In this document: piece by piece, positions 8,514 to 19,259 of the stretch
Layout: every line of letters starts with the position of its first letter
Numbering within the stretch: position 1 is the first letter of the stretch
NCBI GenBank assembly: GCA_903772945.1
Contig: CAICTM010000226.1
Span: forward strand, 1-64,000
Direction: 5' to 3'
DNA length: 64,000 nucleotides
Source of the DNA: Seminavis robusta
Taxonomy: Eukaryota; Bacillariophyta; Bacillariophyceae; Naviculales; Naviculaceae
Program-made: the position numbers and the translations under genes
The notes under the pieces: generated by a model
What the model saw: only the letters and a program-made list of their open reading frames with translations
Told to the model about the DNA's origin: nothing
The model's database searches: none

Positions 8514-10310
8514 ATGAATACCCAAGCTGTCGAAAATACTGATGCCAGTAATGCTGTTGCTGGAAAACGAAAGAAGTACAGTAAAATCTCCAAAGAGTTT
8601 TTTGAGGATTTCTATTGCAAGTGGACACAAGCCAGGATAGTTGATCCTGCCGTACCCTTCACAAGATTCTGTGAGGAAAAAGGTGTACAGGAAAGCTGCA
8701 GTGCACTCAGGCAGAGAGTTACCAGCAGGAAGCAAAAGGAAGCGATTGAGTTATTATCGCAAACCAGGAACAAACAGCCTGGACGCAGAAAGACGACAGA
8801 GCCATTTCATGGGCATCGAGGGCTAGAGGGAGAGGGAGGATGGTGGATCACTCTGGCTGAAGCCGAGCAAAGGGCCAAAGAACGATGGTGGTTGCTACCC
8901 AATCTACAAGGCCGTCAGGTTCCAACCCAACAGTACTCCACATGCAAGGATGCTCCTGCCAATCGACCCATATGGATGTTTCACAATGGCGACATGTATT
9001 TGGGAGAGTGGGACGAGCAGACAAAAATGGAAAACGGATTTGGAATCACCTTTTATTTTTCACCAATCAAGTACAAAGGATTGATTCATATTGGTTATCG
9101 GAAGAAGGGATTTTGCCATGGCAAGGGTGATGCTTTCTGGTTGGAATCTGCTCCATCTTGGAGAAAGAATTATTTCCCAGCGTCGCCGATTAAACGCCCT
9201 AGTGGTGGTGGTGGATTGCCCTTTTGCTACTCTGGACACTATAAGAATGGGCTCCAATGGGACAAGCACGCAGTGGTACGTTTGAAGGATGGAACCACTC
9301 GGTTAGGTCCTTGGGAAGGTGGATCACCAGTGGGAACGTTTTTTTCGCATGCCGGAGTTGCTGCCGGAGGAGGCACCTTTGTGAATGCCGCTCACGAAGT
9401 CGACAGCCAGGATTCTTCTTCGGAAGATGGTCTCTGCGAAGAGAGAGCAAAAAGTGTACAACAAGATGATCTTGGTAGCGACGAAGATGACGCTTTGATA
9501 CATCTTGAAACAGGAACTTCTTGCTCAAACAATACAGATTCAGACTCCGAGGAGAGTGCAAAGCCGCCCCCTCGAAAGCCGGGACGCCCGAAGAAACACA
9601 AAACACCTGTGGCAGGTTTAGACTCTGAGGAGAAAGCAACGCCGCCCCCTCGAAAGCGGGGACGCCCAAGAAAACACAAGAAACCTGAAGCATGTTCCGA
9701 CTCCGAGGAGAGCGCAAAGAAACCCGAGGCTCGTCGACAACGGAGAAAGCGTTGGCGGCCAAGGAAACATTCTACCACCGCGATTGGGCAGGCAGAAGAA
9801 GAACCAGCAGCACAACATCAAGATGATGCCAGCACAACGAACTCAGTTGCAAGTAGAATCGACTCTGTACCGGTACCGGTATTGTTCGAAAGGGACCTTG
9901 TGGCACGGGTAGCGGCATCTACGGCAACAGCGCAGATGCCGAATGTCGCCGCCGTCAAACAGGAGCCAATTGGTGAATTCGAGCTTTCTTCCGACTCGGA
10001 AGCGGACAAGGATGAACACCCCTTGTCATCAGGCACAGTCAAGCAAGCTGGCGAGGCGGAACAGGTTGATGGTTCCAATGAGACAGTGCGATTGAGGCAG
10101 ATTCGCGAATGGATTGACCAAGATGTCATTGGCAACAACCCCAGTCCTGACACTATTAGCGCATATGCCCGGCAACTTTTCGATGAAGGCTTTGAATCTG
10201 TGGAGATGATCAAGGCAGATCTCACAGAGAAGGATGTCAACAACTACGAATGGATCAAACCAAACCACAAGCGGAAATTTATATGTCAGATTCAAAGAGG
10301 ATGGATCTAA
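8514..10310 (+). CDS. MORN-like, AT-hook and SAM-like domain nuclear protein
   Basis: 598 residues from the ATG at 8514. An in-frame ATG also exists at 8358, but the added residues come from a GGTACC-rich repeat and look non-coding. Parts in order: a basic helical N-terminus (about 20-85); a MORN-like stretch around 157-205 (GDMYLGEWDEQTKMENGFG); an acidic middle; then about three 27-30-residue repeats, each an SDSEE-type acidic box followed by a basic AT-hook, with cores RKPGRPKKHK (about 354), RKRGRPRKHKK (about 380) and KRWRPRKHS (about 408). The C-terminus (about 530-598) resembles a SAM fold (YARQLFDEGFESVEMI, LTEKDVNN, KPNHKRKFI). AT-hooks bind the minor groove of AT-rich DNA and SAM domains mediate assembly, so a chromatin or DNA-binding role is likely. 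This domain mix is not one I recognise. Confidence 0.75.
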   Translation: MNTQAVENTDASNAVAGKRKKYSKISKEFFEDFYCKWTQARIVDPAVPFTRFCEEKGVQESCSALRQRVTSRKQKEAIELLSQTRNKQPGRRKTTEPFHGHRGLEGEGGWWITLAEAEQRAKERWWLLPNLQGRQVPTQQYSTCKDAPANRPIWMFHNGDMYLGEWDEQTKMENGFGITFYFSPIKYKGLIHIGYRKKGFCHGKGDAFWLESAPSWRKNYFPASPIKRPSGGGGLPFCYSGHYKNGLQWDKHAVVRLKDGTTRLGPWEGGSPVGTFFSHAGVAAGGGTFVNAAHEVDSQDSSSEDGLCEERAKSVQQDDLGSDEDDALIHLETGTSCSNNTDSDSEESAKPPPRKPGRPKKHKTPVAGLDSEEKATPPPRKRGRPRKHKKPEACSDSEESAKKPEARRQRRKRWRPRKHSTTAIGQAEEEPAAQHQDDASTTNSVASRIDSVPVPVLFERDLVARVAASTATAQMPNVAAVKQEPIGEFELSSDSEADKDEHPLSSGTVKQAGEAEQVDGSNETVRLRQIREWIDQDVIGNNPSPDTISAYARQLFDEGFESVEMIKADLTEKDVNNYEWIKPNHKRKFICQIQRGWI

Positions 10311-11372
10311 TTTTAAAATTAGAGGATCAAGATGGTTGTCTGGGCCCGTTTTTCGGTTTTTGAATGGTTCATGAATTGGTGCTTATCATGGTGAATGACA
10401 GACATACATTGGGCAAGAACCTTGGGAAGAAGGCCGCCAATGTAGATTCGTGATGCAAATAGCAATATATACTTTCTTTGCACGACAATAGTACGCTTTA
10501 TCGTACGGTAGTCTCGAAGACTACCCGGCCTACTAGAAATAAAGACCAGAAAGTATCTGTGATTTGGGCACTAGGACTTGCACAAGGACTCTTGCTTGTT
10601 TTCCCGATCTACGGTTTGCTTGCTAGTTTGCTTGCTAGTTTGCTTGCTACCGGTAGTTGCTGGCTGAGAACAGCACGAGATACACGCGAGGATCCAATAG
10701 TCAGCAAGCAAAAGTCGAAATCAAATCCTGGTTCTCCTCCGGATCCCAGTTCCTTGCTGGGAGGCTTCAACTGGTCGTCCTGTTGCTACCCAGGTCTTGA
10801 TGCATGGTTGTCTCTTTGTCTTGTACCACTGGAAGAGAAGCTAGATGGATGCATCCATCCCCGGATTACCAAGAACTATCGGTATTACAACGTGCGTGAC
10901 TGTCGGGCTACCCGGTATCCGCCGTTAATACCGTATACGAGTACATCGTACTCTCGCCTCCAAAAATCCTTCACAGCTTCGCCGGCGACATCATGGTGGA
11001 GTTCTTTCCTAACGTGACGATAAAGATTTAGGCGATCCGATGGGGGAACAGTTCGCCTGTAACTTCACTGGTCGGAATTGGTGAGGGTCCGGATGTCCCA
11101 CCATGATCGAGCGCTTCACCGACACAGCGACAACAGGAGCTCGTCGACACCGCATCAGCTACACGACCAGTACCTAGCTAGCTAGTTTGTTGTAGCTCTA
11201 CTCTACTAACCATCGCCTCACACCAAACGCCTCACACCAAACGCCTCACACCAGAAGAGACAAATCAGAGCAGCCAGCTACAAGATAGAACCAGAGCTGA
11301 AGCAGTGTGTGACTATTCAAACGGCAGAAGTGAAAAGCTAGCTCTCTTGTCTTGGAAGCACCGTATTGGAGC
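10311..11372. other. Intergenic, with short tandem repeats before the Gln-rich gene
   Basis: No supported gene. It holds a GCTTGCTAGTTT tandem near 10617-10650 and a 14-bp tandem (CGCCTCACACCAAA, nearly three copies) at 11214-11253, inside what is probably the 5' leader of the next gene. A frame open at 10478-11017 has no coding character. Confidence 0.5.
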
Positions 11373-12047
11373 ATGTTGGCCATGAACTTTTCCGCCTCCT
11401 CTATGCAGCAACAACCACCACCACAGCAGCAAGCACAAGCCCAGCAACAGCCATCGATTCCCCCACCACCGACTCTCTTCTATTCGACATCCACAGGAAG
11501 TGCCCCATCAACGATGACTGCATTTTCGTTTGCGGCGCAGGGTCTACAGCAAGGATCCTTCCATCAAACGACGACGACTACTACTACGCCGAGCAGCAGC
11601 ATGATGATGACGCAGCCAATGGGGATTGGGAAGCGGGGACGAGCACGATCCTACGAGCCACAGCTACAACTACAACAACAACAGCTGATTGGCGGTTTTT
11701 GCAACGGCATCATGCCACAAGCACCGCCAGCAGTCATGGCTCCTCCACCCACACCTCCCGACGACGCCTCTGATACGACGCATGAGTCCTCTTCGAAAAA
11801 GCGACGACCGGCCAACTATGTAGCTCCTCGCACCGTCCCTACGACCTTTACCAGCGCGACGGCTCCCGGCCATGTCCGACGAAATCTCTCCTTTAGTCGG
11901 ATCGACCCCTATGTTTCCTACGCGCAGACTCCCAGTCTTCCGGGTATGACCAATAACAACAATGGCAATGAAAAAATGGACATGGATGCCAGCGCCATGA
12001 GTCAGAGCAATGATGGACAATCCCGTGTCCGAAGCATGAGCTTATGA
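11373..12047 (+). CDS. Gln/Pro/Thr-rich low-complexity protein
   Basis: 224 residues from the ATG at 11373 (MLAMNFSASSMQQQ). The seven upstream open codons begin with a TTG and are not used. Residues 10-110 are Gln, Pro, Ser and Thr rich, with runs such as QQQPPPQQQAQAQQQ and a poly-Thr tract. A basic SSKKRRP motif in the middle could be a nuclear localisation signal. A Pro/Thr-rich stretch and a Met/Asp/Ser-rich tail follow. No folded domain is visible. The composition is like transcription-activation or RNA-binding scaffold regions, but that is only compositional. A long A/C-rich leader supports the start. Confidence 0.6.
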   Translation: MLAMNFSASSMQQQPPPQQQAQAQQQPSIPPPPTLFYSTSTGSAPSTMTAFSFAAQGLQQGSFHQTTTTTTTPSSSMMMTQPMGIGKRGRARSYEPQLQLQQQQLIGGFCNGIMPQAPPAVMAPPPTPPDDASDTTHESSSKKRRPANYVAPRTVPTTFTSATAPGHVRRNLSFSRIDPYVSYAQTPSLPGMTNNNNGNEKMDMDASAMSQSNDGQSRVRSMSL

Positions 12048-13704
12048 TCTATCTTTATAATAATATACTGGCAGGCGGGACAAAAGAATTATAAACAACG
12101 ACACTGCATCTCGTGGATGGGATGGATGGTGGCGCAGTCGCATCTGTCTGTGAAGCTAAATTGTCATTTTTCTTTTTCAGGACGCTAAAAGGGCTGCATC
12201 AGCAATATCTTTTGCTACTGAGCTAGCTAGCGAAGGAGAGATTGAATACGACGGGTTGTGTTTTTCTTGGATGGCGGAAATTGGAAGGGCACGGATGTTT
12301 ATTTAGCTTGGCTTGAAGGAGTACTCTTCTGGATAGTCTAGAACGGGGATTTTTTTCAGAGGAAGTGGTCTTAAAAAGATGGTGCAGCAGTACAGTAAAT
12401 TTAGAAATTCAAATCTACATAGCTGCCCTGCTTTGGTGCGAAGGAAAGAATTGCTTCGGCTCATCTCAAAAAGCGCATGGTGAATTCATACTACTACGTT
12501 TTGTCGTTTCGAGGGCGCGAAATTGGAACCCATTATGATGAAGGGGTGCCCTGCATGCCAACCTGTTGCTCGTAATTGGCTGACAAAGGCAACAGGATCA
12601 GAGCAAAAGAATGACATCCCGCTGGTGCATTTGAAAATACGTACACGGCTGGCCACAGCCATCTCTGATGAGGCTGTGGCCGGCCGCAGCCCACCTTGGT
12701 ATTCACAAGTAACTCAAGCAGTAATGGAGGGAACCAATGCGCGGTGCCTGCACGGTACCGGTACGACTGTACGCAATGAGCCAATGCGAGTGACCGGTAT
12801 CTCAACTCGACTCTGCTGAACGACGCCTCTGAAGGGCTGACCCAGCGAATGATTGACGCGTTCCAGATTCAAAGGACATGAAGCTAGGTTCATGTGGTTT
12901 GAAATTTCAAAATACATGTAGTATTGCCAAATCTCTGGCTGTGTCACCGCCCATGGTTCTTTGGTTCCGGTACGATCTACTACAACGGTAGCAGAACTGG
13001 CTGTCCTGGCTGGTAGCTAGCAAGTGCATGCTCTGGCTGGAGCTCTCTCGTTCGCCACCGTATATGTTGCAACATGCACTTGAACCATCGTCACAGGGAG
13101 TGAAACACAGAACTCGAACGGGTGTACCGGTACGGTTACCGAGGCACAGTTAAAGCCACTGGGTGCTGTGGATGCAGATTTGGGGCAGACCAACGCCACT
13201 CTACGTGTGCACTTCTTCCTCTCTGATCTTACTTCTGTACCGGCAGAAATCAGAGCCAGTTCCGCGAAGAATAAAATAGCAACTCCCATCTCACTGGCTC
13301 CTCGAGGCTCCTCTCAATGGCTCATCTGAATGGCTACACGGCTTTGAACCAACAGACAGATGCCAACACTCGTCGAGCAGCTCGTCGAGCTCGTTCGGCT
13401 CGTTGGTTTCTGTTGGTTTGCTTAGCGGAACACTTTTAAACTTGACTCCTGCAACCACCGTTTTAACGTTGAAGTACGACTGATTAATGCCTGCTTTTCA
13501 TTCCCATTTACCATTCTACTTAGAGCACTGGGTCATGAGGGCAAGTCGCCCACATTTTTCGGAGTGGGCCCAAAAAGACCACCATCAAGAGCTTCATCAA
13601 GACACCCACAACAAAGGAGGCGGACGACACCACAAATTTGAGACAGTAATCCAACTTCACTTCTTGCCAACGAAGAGAAATAGACAAAGAATCGAATCCT
13701 TGCG
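12048..13704. other. Intergenic, 1.6 kb
   Basis: No convincing gene on either strand. Short frames at 12523-12819 (+) and 13017-13289 (-) lack domains and overlap GGTACCGGTACG-type repeat strings (near 12755 and 13120). Probable 3' UTR of the Gln-rich gene at the start and 5' leader of the next gene at the end. Confidence 0.45.
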
Positions 13705-14829
13705 ATGGTTGTCAGCGTCGATAGTCCACCAGAGACACCAAATTGCCCATTAAACCATTTGCTGAGATCTGTTTGTTCCCCAATCACTCCATGCTGTCCT
13801 GGATCTGGAGGAGCCATGGCGAATGATACCTCGGGTTTCTCTCCCGATTCATTTCCATTCTCGCCCATGACACCAACTAGGAAGAAAGCAGCGTACGCAG
13901 TAACTCCATTGACCTATGACAATTACGGCAGTGTGACTCTACCATCTAGTCGTAACATGCAACTACACAAATCTCCCGACAATATCAAACTTCGATTGCC
14001 AGGAACTTCCACCTCTACAAAGAGACTACCCCGCCCAATTGCATTGTTTCAGACGCCACCGAGAATGTTGAAAGCTCTACGAAATCCCACCATCACACCC
14101 GAACCAGACACATTCCTGGAGAGCCCTCCTCGCCGAGAGGCATCCAAATCAAAAAAGACCTGGATCTCCTCATTTTTTGAGAATGCGGAATATTGTGACG
14201 GATGCTCTTGCATGGACGGAAGTGCTACAACGGCAGCAGCCGACAACAGGGCACCATGGTCTGTGCGATTGACAGAGGATTTGTTGCAGCAACATGACCA
14301 AACTTCGCCCTTGAGGCAGACACCGTCCATGGTGCCTCATTTTGCAGGAGACAAGCTTGCCAAGACGGTGATTCGAAAGAAAACGCAGCATGAACTCGCC
14401 AAGGAACGTAGGCAACGTGCCAAGATGGAACTAAGTCATGTGCAATCGTCGGTTGAGGAACACCGCTACAACCAGATTGAAACAGTCTTGCAACCACTCA
14501 AGAAGAAGAAACATAACAAGCAACGAGAATGGCTGGAAACTGAACGAGAAAAGGCATTATCAGCGAAATGGCAGCGCAAAAAGAGAGAGCAGAAGGATCG
14601 GATGCGGACGGAGCAGCTACGTTGGTCAGAGCTGGAACGCCAACGCAACTTGAGGGCGGTCGAGATCCGTGGCGAACAACGCACCAGGCAGCCACCAGTA
14701 GCGGAAGAAATGATCTCAACCAACCCCATGACTAAGGTCAAGCGATGGTCTAGTAGCCCTCAAATTGTCTCTCCAGAAACCACCCCCAACACTCAGCGGA
14801 GCAGTTCCAAGAATCTGATTCTGATCTGA
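13705..14829 (+). CDS. Basic coiled-coil hypothetical protein
   Basis: 374 residues from the ATG at 13705. The N-terminal 200 residues are Pro/Ser/Thr rich with many SP/TP dipeptides (for example SPDSFPFSPMTPTRKK), typical of phosphorylated disordered regions. Residues about 221-328 are highly charged and helical (KKTQHELAKERRQRAKME, KKKKHNKQREWLETERE), probably a single alpha helix or coiled coil. The tail is Ser-rich. No catalytic domain was seen. A proline-directed kinase substrate or cytoskeletal/nuclear scaffold would fit, but this is compositional inference. The frame is uninterrupted and intron-less. Confidence 0.65.
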   Translation: MVVSVDSPPETPNCPLNHLLRSVCSPITPCCPGSGGAMANDTSGFSPDSFPFSPMTPTRKKAAYAVTPLTYDNYGSVTLPSSRNMQLHKSPDNIKLRLPGTSTSTKRLPRPIALFQTPPRMLKALRNPTITPEPDTFLESPPRREASKSKKTWISSFFENAEYCDGCSCMDGSATTAAADNRAPWSVRLTEDLLQQHDQTSPLRQTPSMVPHFAGDKLAKTVIRKKTQHELAKERRQRAKMELSHVQSSVEEHRYNQIETVLQPLKKKKHNKQREWLETEREKALSAKWQRKKREQKDRMRTEQLRWSELERQRNLRAVEIRGEQRTRQPPVAEEMISTNPMTKVKRWSSSPQIVSPETTPNTQRSSSKNLILI

Positions 14830-15761
14830 GGAATGACGTGAATCGGAAGAAAAAGAAAGGAATCATTGTGACGACTGTGTGATTGCATGTCTGAGGAAGC
14901 AATTGTGTTACGGTATCTTTGGTATACAAAGGGATAATCCATAGTAATTTGTATCACATACTAGCTAGTTGCTGGTGGCACTTTGTTGCGTGCGGTATCG
15001 CGGGAGCAGCTTTGACCGCGGAACTTTGATAGCACATCGTGGGAGCACTTTTTGAGTGCCTACTAGCTGGATTATGCAGTATGCCCTACCAAGCCAAATC
15101 TGTTCAAAGCAGCCTCGACGCCGACTGAACGAACCTTCTTTTTGGTACTCCTTTGTACGGTACCAACAGCTCGTTGCCTGCAGCTCCTGGGCTATCACTT
15201 TTTACTCGAAAGACGGGCCGAATTGACCCAGCTCCACCTGCCTGTTGGCTCCAATGGTCCATTTCCATTTCCATTCCAACCCCCACCCCTGAACCATTTC
15301 TGAGCCAACTCCTGGACAAAACCACCACACTCCAATCCCCACCCCGAGCTAGTCCAATTACAGCCCCCCTTGTGGACCAACAACAGGACCTTGACTGCAC
15401 CTGGCCTACGGTAGCCCTGGTTCCATGCGGACCTGACTCGTCATACCTCTATTGGTGGAGCTCGAGCTCGAGCAAATATACATTGCAAGCTAGCTACGTT
15501 CCGACGAAACTCCACAAGAACGCATGAGCAGTTGCTCCCTTCAGTCTCCGTCATGCTTTGTTCGTCTTCGAGACGGCGGCTGGAAACGCACATGGACGAG
15601 AGGGTGCCTACCGGTACCATACCGGACCCACTGGATCCCAGAAGTGTTGTTAAACTATGAATGGCATGCCAAACAAACGAGTTGTTGCTGGTTTAGTTTA
15701 CCACCAATGACGCTCTAGTGTAACTGCCCCAGCAAGGTACATGCTATCAATTCAATCCTCG
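14830..15761. other. Intergenic between convergent genes
   Basis: Nothing supported. A frame at 15153-15527 is Pro/Thr/Ser-rich without any domain. Short TAGCTAG (near 14963) and TACCGGTACC (near 15610) strings occur. Confidence 0.45.
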
Positions 15762-18059
15762 TTAGCAAGGACAGCTACATCCGCACAACCTATCGGAACA
15801 ATCATACTCCAAAACACAATTGTTTGTACCAAACTTGGACTGGTATGTGCACGACGCGTTCTGCTGAAATTTGCAAAAGGCGGGTGGAATGGTTCCGACA
15901 ATCCCAGAGCTGCCGCTCACGTCAAAGTGTCCCAACAAGGTCAAAGACGCCATCTCGGGTGGAATGGTTCCCTCTAGATTTGTCAAATTGGACATCTCCA
16001 GTTCTCGCACATTGGACAACAACGCCAGCTCCGAGGGAATGGTCCCCGAAACCAGATTGTTTCCCATTTGCAATTCGTAGAGCGATGGCCACCAGCCAAT
16101 GGCCATCGGACCTGTGAATTGATTATGTTGGAGCCACAACTGTTGGAGCGATGGACCCAGCATTGTGGGGAGTGGACCACCGACGTGATTGTGGTGGATC
16201 CACAGCCTCGTCAAGGCTGTCAACAATCCCAACTCACTCGGGAGGTTGCCCGACAAGGTGCTTTCTTGCAAGAAAAGTTTTACCAGGTTGGATAAACGGC
16301 CCACTTGGCTAGGGACGGAACCTGTGAGGAGGGACGGACCCAGAGCCAAATTTCGCATGCCTGTCCAGAGACCAAGTTCTGTTGGAAGGGTTCCAGTCAA
16401 ATCGTTGGCATACAATTCCAAGCGCGCCAATTGCGTCAACAACCCCAATTCGCTGTAGATGGGCCCTGTCAGAACATTGTTGTTGAGTCGAAGTGATGTG
16501 AGTTGCGTCATGAATTGCAGCTGTGTGGGAATGGTTCCCGAGAGATAGTGATTGGCGGCCACATCGAGGGATACCAAACTGGTCATTTCGAAGAGTTCCA
16601 ATGGCAACAAGACATCCAGAGGCATTTGCAAATCCATATATGTAAACATGATTTGGGAGAGGGACGTCAGGAGGGCAATCTCGGGAGGAATCCTCGGTAG
16701 AAGTCCTGCCAGTGAAAAGAATTGAAGTGTCAACGAAGTGAATTGTCCTTGATGGTCGCATGGTTCTTGTATGGCAAAGTCCGGTTTTGGATTATATACA
16801 CCTTTGTAAAAGGTTCCAAATCCACTGGAGAACCAAAAGCATTCGTCAAGTGCATCGTCCATCCATCGTTCTTGAACATAAGAGGGCCAATTTTCTCCCG
16901 CAAAGGAAAAGTAGAACGTGGCCATGGCAAAGAGCTGTTTTTTCCTCCACTCTGGTAGGTTGGTAATGTTTTGATGATGCTGGAGCCAATTCCAGGCATT
17001 CCATTGGGGTGTACTAAAATTTTGTAGATTGATTTGTGTGTTGGGCGGCAAAGAACTGTAAAGCTCATCCAGACTGGCCGTAGGAGCCGCCGAAGGAACC
17101 AGGGAGGGAAAATTGGTGGAAGGACTGGGTGTCCTCACTCTGGATGCCTTGTTTGGTTGTTGCTGTCGCTTGTTTGACACAATCACTCCCATAATAATGG
17201 CTACTCCAACTAGTAGGGAACCCAGGATGAGTCCAATAAGACAGATTCTCTTGCGCCGTTCTTGTTTAGAATGTAAATCTTGTTGTGACTGTTTGCGAGG
17301 ATCAAGATGCACTGGACTAGCATGCATCAAATGTGCCGTATCCTCTTCCGATACGGGATTGGCTTGTACCAAGTGCTGGTTATAGGATTGATTTTGTGGT
17401 TGTGTGGCATGAATACCAGTACTATTGGCATTCTGCAAGGCAGATTGGCTGTTGGATAGTTGTGGTTGCTGATCGGGAAAGGTAGCTTCACTAACAGCTC
17501 CCACCAGAGCCAAATCGAGATCGTCATTTCTGCGCAAGGAGGACCCCAGTGCTGCTCGGTATGCCCCTGGAGAAGGAAGCTGTTGGCCTAAGCGAATACC
17601 ACGAGTCAGTGCAGGTTGGTTCACTAGTGCTGCCACCTCTCCATTGGCGGTACGTCTCAGATGGGGCATTGGCATTGGTTCTAGGCCATCAAAAGCCAGT
17701 TGTTCCAAACCTGGAGATGAAAATTCAGCTTTGTCTTTGCAGTCTGCTTCTGCTGCTACCTGTGTCTTGGCAGTCTGAAGTATAGCTTGAGCTTCCAGGT
17801 CAGTGTCAGCTGCTTCAATGGAAACAGTAGTATCTGTAGTGGTACTAGTAGTGAAAGCACTTGCACTGGTAGCATCCCCGGTCGCCGTAACGTTGGCACC
17901 CATCTTGCTTTCGACAGAATTCTGCTTGTTTGCTAATTCTGCAACGGAACCACTATGTCGATGGGGAGATGAGACAGTCTCTTGGATGCAGTTGCTCCGG
18001 CTGTCTGTAATGCCACTATTAATACCACTGGCAGTGGGTTTGGTATCTGCAGCTTCCAT
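15762..18059 (-). CDS. LRR ectodomain membrane protein (diatom LRR receptor-like)
   Basis: 765 residues from the ATG at 18059. The open frame extends upstream to 18185 without another ATG. Residues 1-270 are Ser/Thr/Ala/Glu-rich and probably cytosolic. A membrane helix lies at about 272-294 (ICLIGLILGSLLVGVAIIMG), then a Pro/Ser stalk (TPSPSTNFPSLVPSAAP). Next comes a cap region with FYFSFAGENW, ECFWF and a CDHQGQ motif, then about a dozen plant-type leucine-rich repeats (about 434-735; units of the form GTIPTQLQFMTQLTSLRLNN), ending in a Cys-rich cap (CSDRLCGCSCPC). No kinase domain is present. The layout is type II, with LRRs outside the cell or in the lumen. Such LRR proteins are abundant in diatoms and thought to act in recognition or adhesion. 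The ligand and partner are unknown. Confidence 0.85.
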   Translation of the reverse strand: MEAADTKPTASGINSGITDSRSNCIQETVSSPHRHSGSVAELANKQNSVESKMGANVTATGDATSASAFTTSTTTDTTVSIEAADTDLEAQAILQTAKTQVAAEADCKDKAEFSSPGLEQLAFDGLEPMPMPHLRRTANGEVAALVNQPALTRGIRLGQQLPSPGAYRAALGSSLRRNDDLDLALVGAVSEATFPDQQPQLSNSQSALQNANSTGIHATQPQNQSYNQHLVQANPVSEEDTAHLMHASPVHLDPRKQSQQDLHSKQERRKRICLIGLILGSLLVGVAIIMGVIVSNKRQQQPNKASRVRTPSPSTNFPSLVPSAAPTASLDELYSSLPPNTQINLQNFSTPQWNAWNWLQHHQNITNLPEWRKKQLFAMATFYFSFAGENWPSYVQERWMDDALDECFWFSSGFGTFYKGVYNPKPDFAIQEPCDHQGQFTSLTLQFFSLAGLLPRIPPEIALLTSLSQIMFTYMDLQMPLDVLLPLELFEMTSLVSLDVAANHYLSGTIPTQLQFMTQLTSLRLNNNVLTGPIYSELGLLTQLARLELYANDLTGTLPTELGLWTGMRNLALGPSLLTGSVPSQVGRLSNLVKLFLQESTLSGNLPSELGLLTALTRLWIHHNHVGGPLPTMLGPSLQQLWLQHNQFTGPMAIGWWPSLYELQMGNNLVSGTIPSELALLSNVRELEMSNLTNLEGTIPPEMASLTLLGHFDVSGSSGIVGTIPPAFCKFQQNASCTYQSKFGTNNCVLEYDCSDRLCGCSCPC

Positions 18060-19259
18060 CGCTTCTGTTTGTTGGTTGACTGTCACAGTATGGTCTTCTT
18101 CTCCACAACCGATCCTCAGATCCTCAGTTTTGCCAGTACACTGTAGTACTGACACGAAGTTACCGGTACGTGTTTCCAAAGCCAATAATTATTGTTGTCT
18201 CGTCTGGTGTTTGGTGAAAACCGGTGGCATGGTGGCATCGGTACCAGGTACCAGTGCACTGGTGTTGGTATTTGCAATTTGCAATACTGTAATACTGTAC
18301 CTCTCAAACCAGGTAAGGCGCAGGTACATGTATCAACTAATAAATAAATGTACCGGTGAGAGATCGCAGCCGTTTTGCCTAATTCCTGAGAGAACCGCCT
18401 TCTTAAAGTACATAAAGGTAAACCGAGACTGGGGGGTATTTCAGTTTTTAAGTTTGGTTTACTTAGAGATCAAGTCTTGAGGTCTCCCCAGCTCTCCAGG
18501 TCTGTTCCCTTAGAGATCTAGCAGCGGTATACGTCAGTACGTCAGTTCTGATCTCTTTAAATCTGAACAATTCCTGTATGCAAAACCTCCAAGTTGCCAT
18601 CTGGGTGGCACAACCAATTTACGATGGCCAATTTACAAACAGCTGCACTCCTCATCACTCATAGTTAAGATATGTGTTTTTAAAAGATGCTGTGTCAGAT
18701 AGATCATTCGATTCGATTCGATTCATCATTCTGAATCCAATCAAAGGCCGTCTCTTGTTCAGTCGGTATTGCTGGCTTGGGTGTAATGAGTTTCAGGTGA
18801 ACTTCGTTAGAGACATCTTTTTTTAAATATCAACGGAGGAGTGTAGTCTAGCTAATGTCCAAGACATGGCAATTTTGCCAATTGTGAGGTCAATCGGTAC
18901 TGCAGGCTTACCGGTAGGAGAAACGAGTGCAACGACAGCTCGACGACAGCCGAAAGAACTCTGTTACCGCAATGACTTCCTTCTCTGTCAGAGTGACGTT
19001 TCTAACCTTACATTAACCCTTTCCAGGTCAGCAACATACGTCATGGATCAGTGGCATTTTGAAGACCAACAATGACGCTTCTCTTGGAATCTTGGGGGTC
19101 CACGTAGGATCCTACGTAAGCCCGCTACCAAGGATCCATTGGTTGTGCTGCTCTGTTGCTGCTGCCGTTGGCCACAATTCGAACTCTTTTTGGTCCTCGT
19201 CACAGTCAGTCATTTAATTTTTCCTCCCACGTCTTTTTGAGAAATTATAGTATCTCACC
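18060..19259. other. Divergent promoter region between LRR gene and phosphate carrier
   Basis: No gene supported; the plus-strand frame over 17803-18480 is a shadow of the LRR gene. It contains GGTACC-type strings (near 18163 and 18238), an ATTCG simple repeat (about 18706-18723) and a likely 5' leader of the carrier ending at 19259. Confidence 0.45.

Noticed and set aside
10478-11017. 179-codon plus-strand ORF
   Set aside because: Contains short tandem repeats, no domain, and no ATG context like the neighbouring genes.
17803-18480. 225-codon plus-strand ORF
   Set aside because: Antisense shadow of the N-terminal tail of the LRR protein; no domain.
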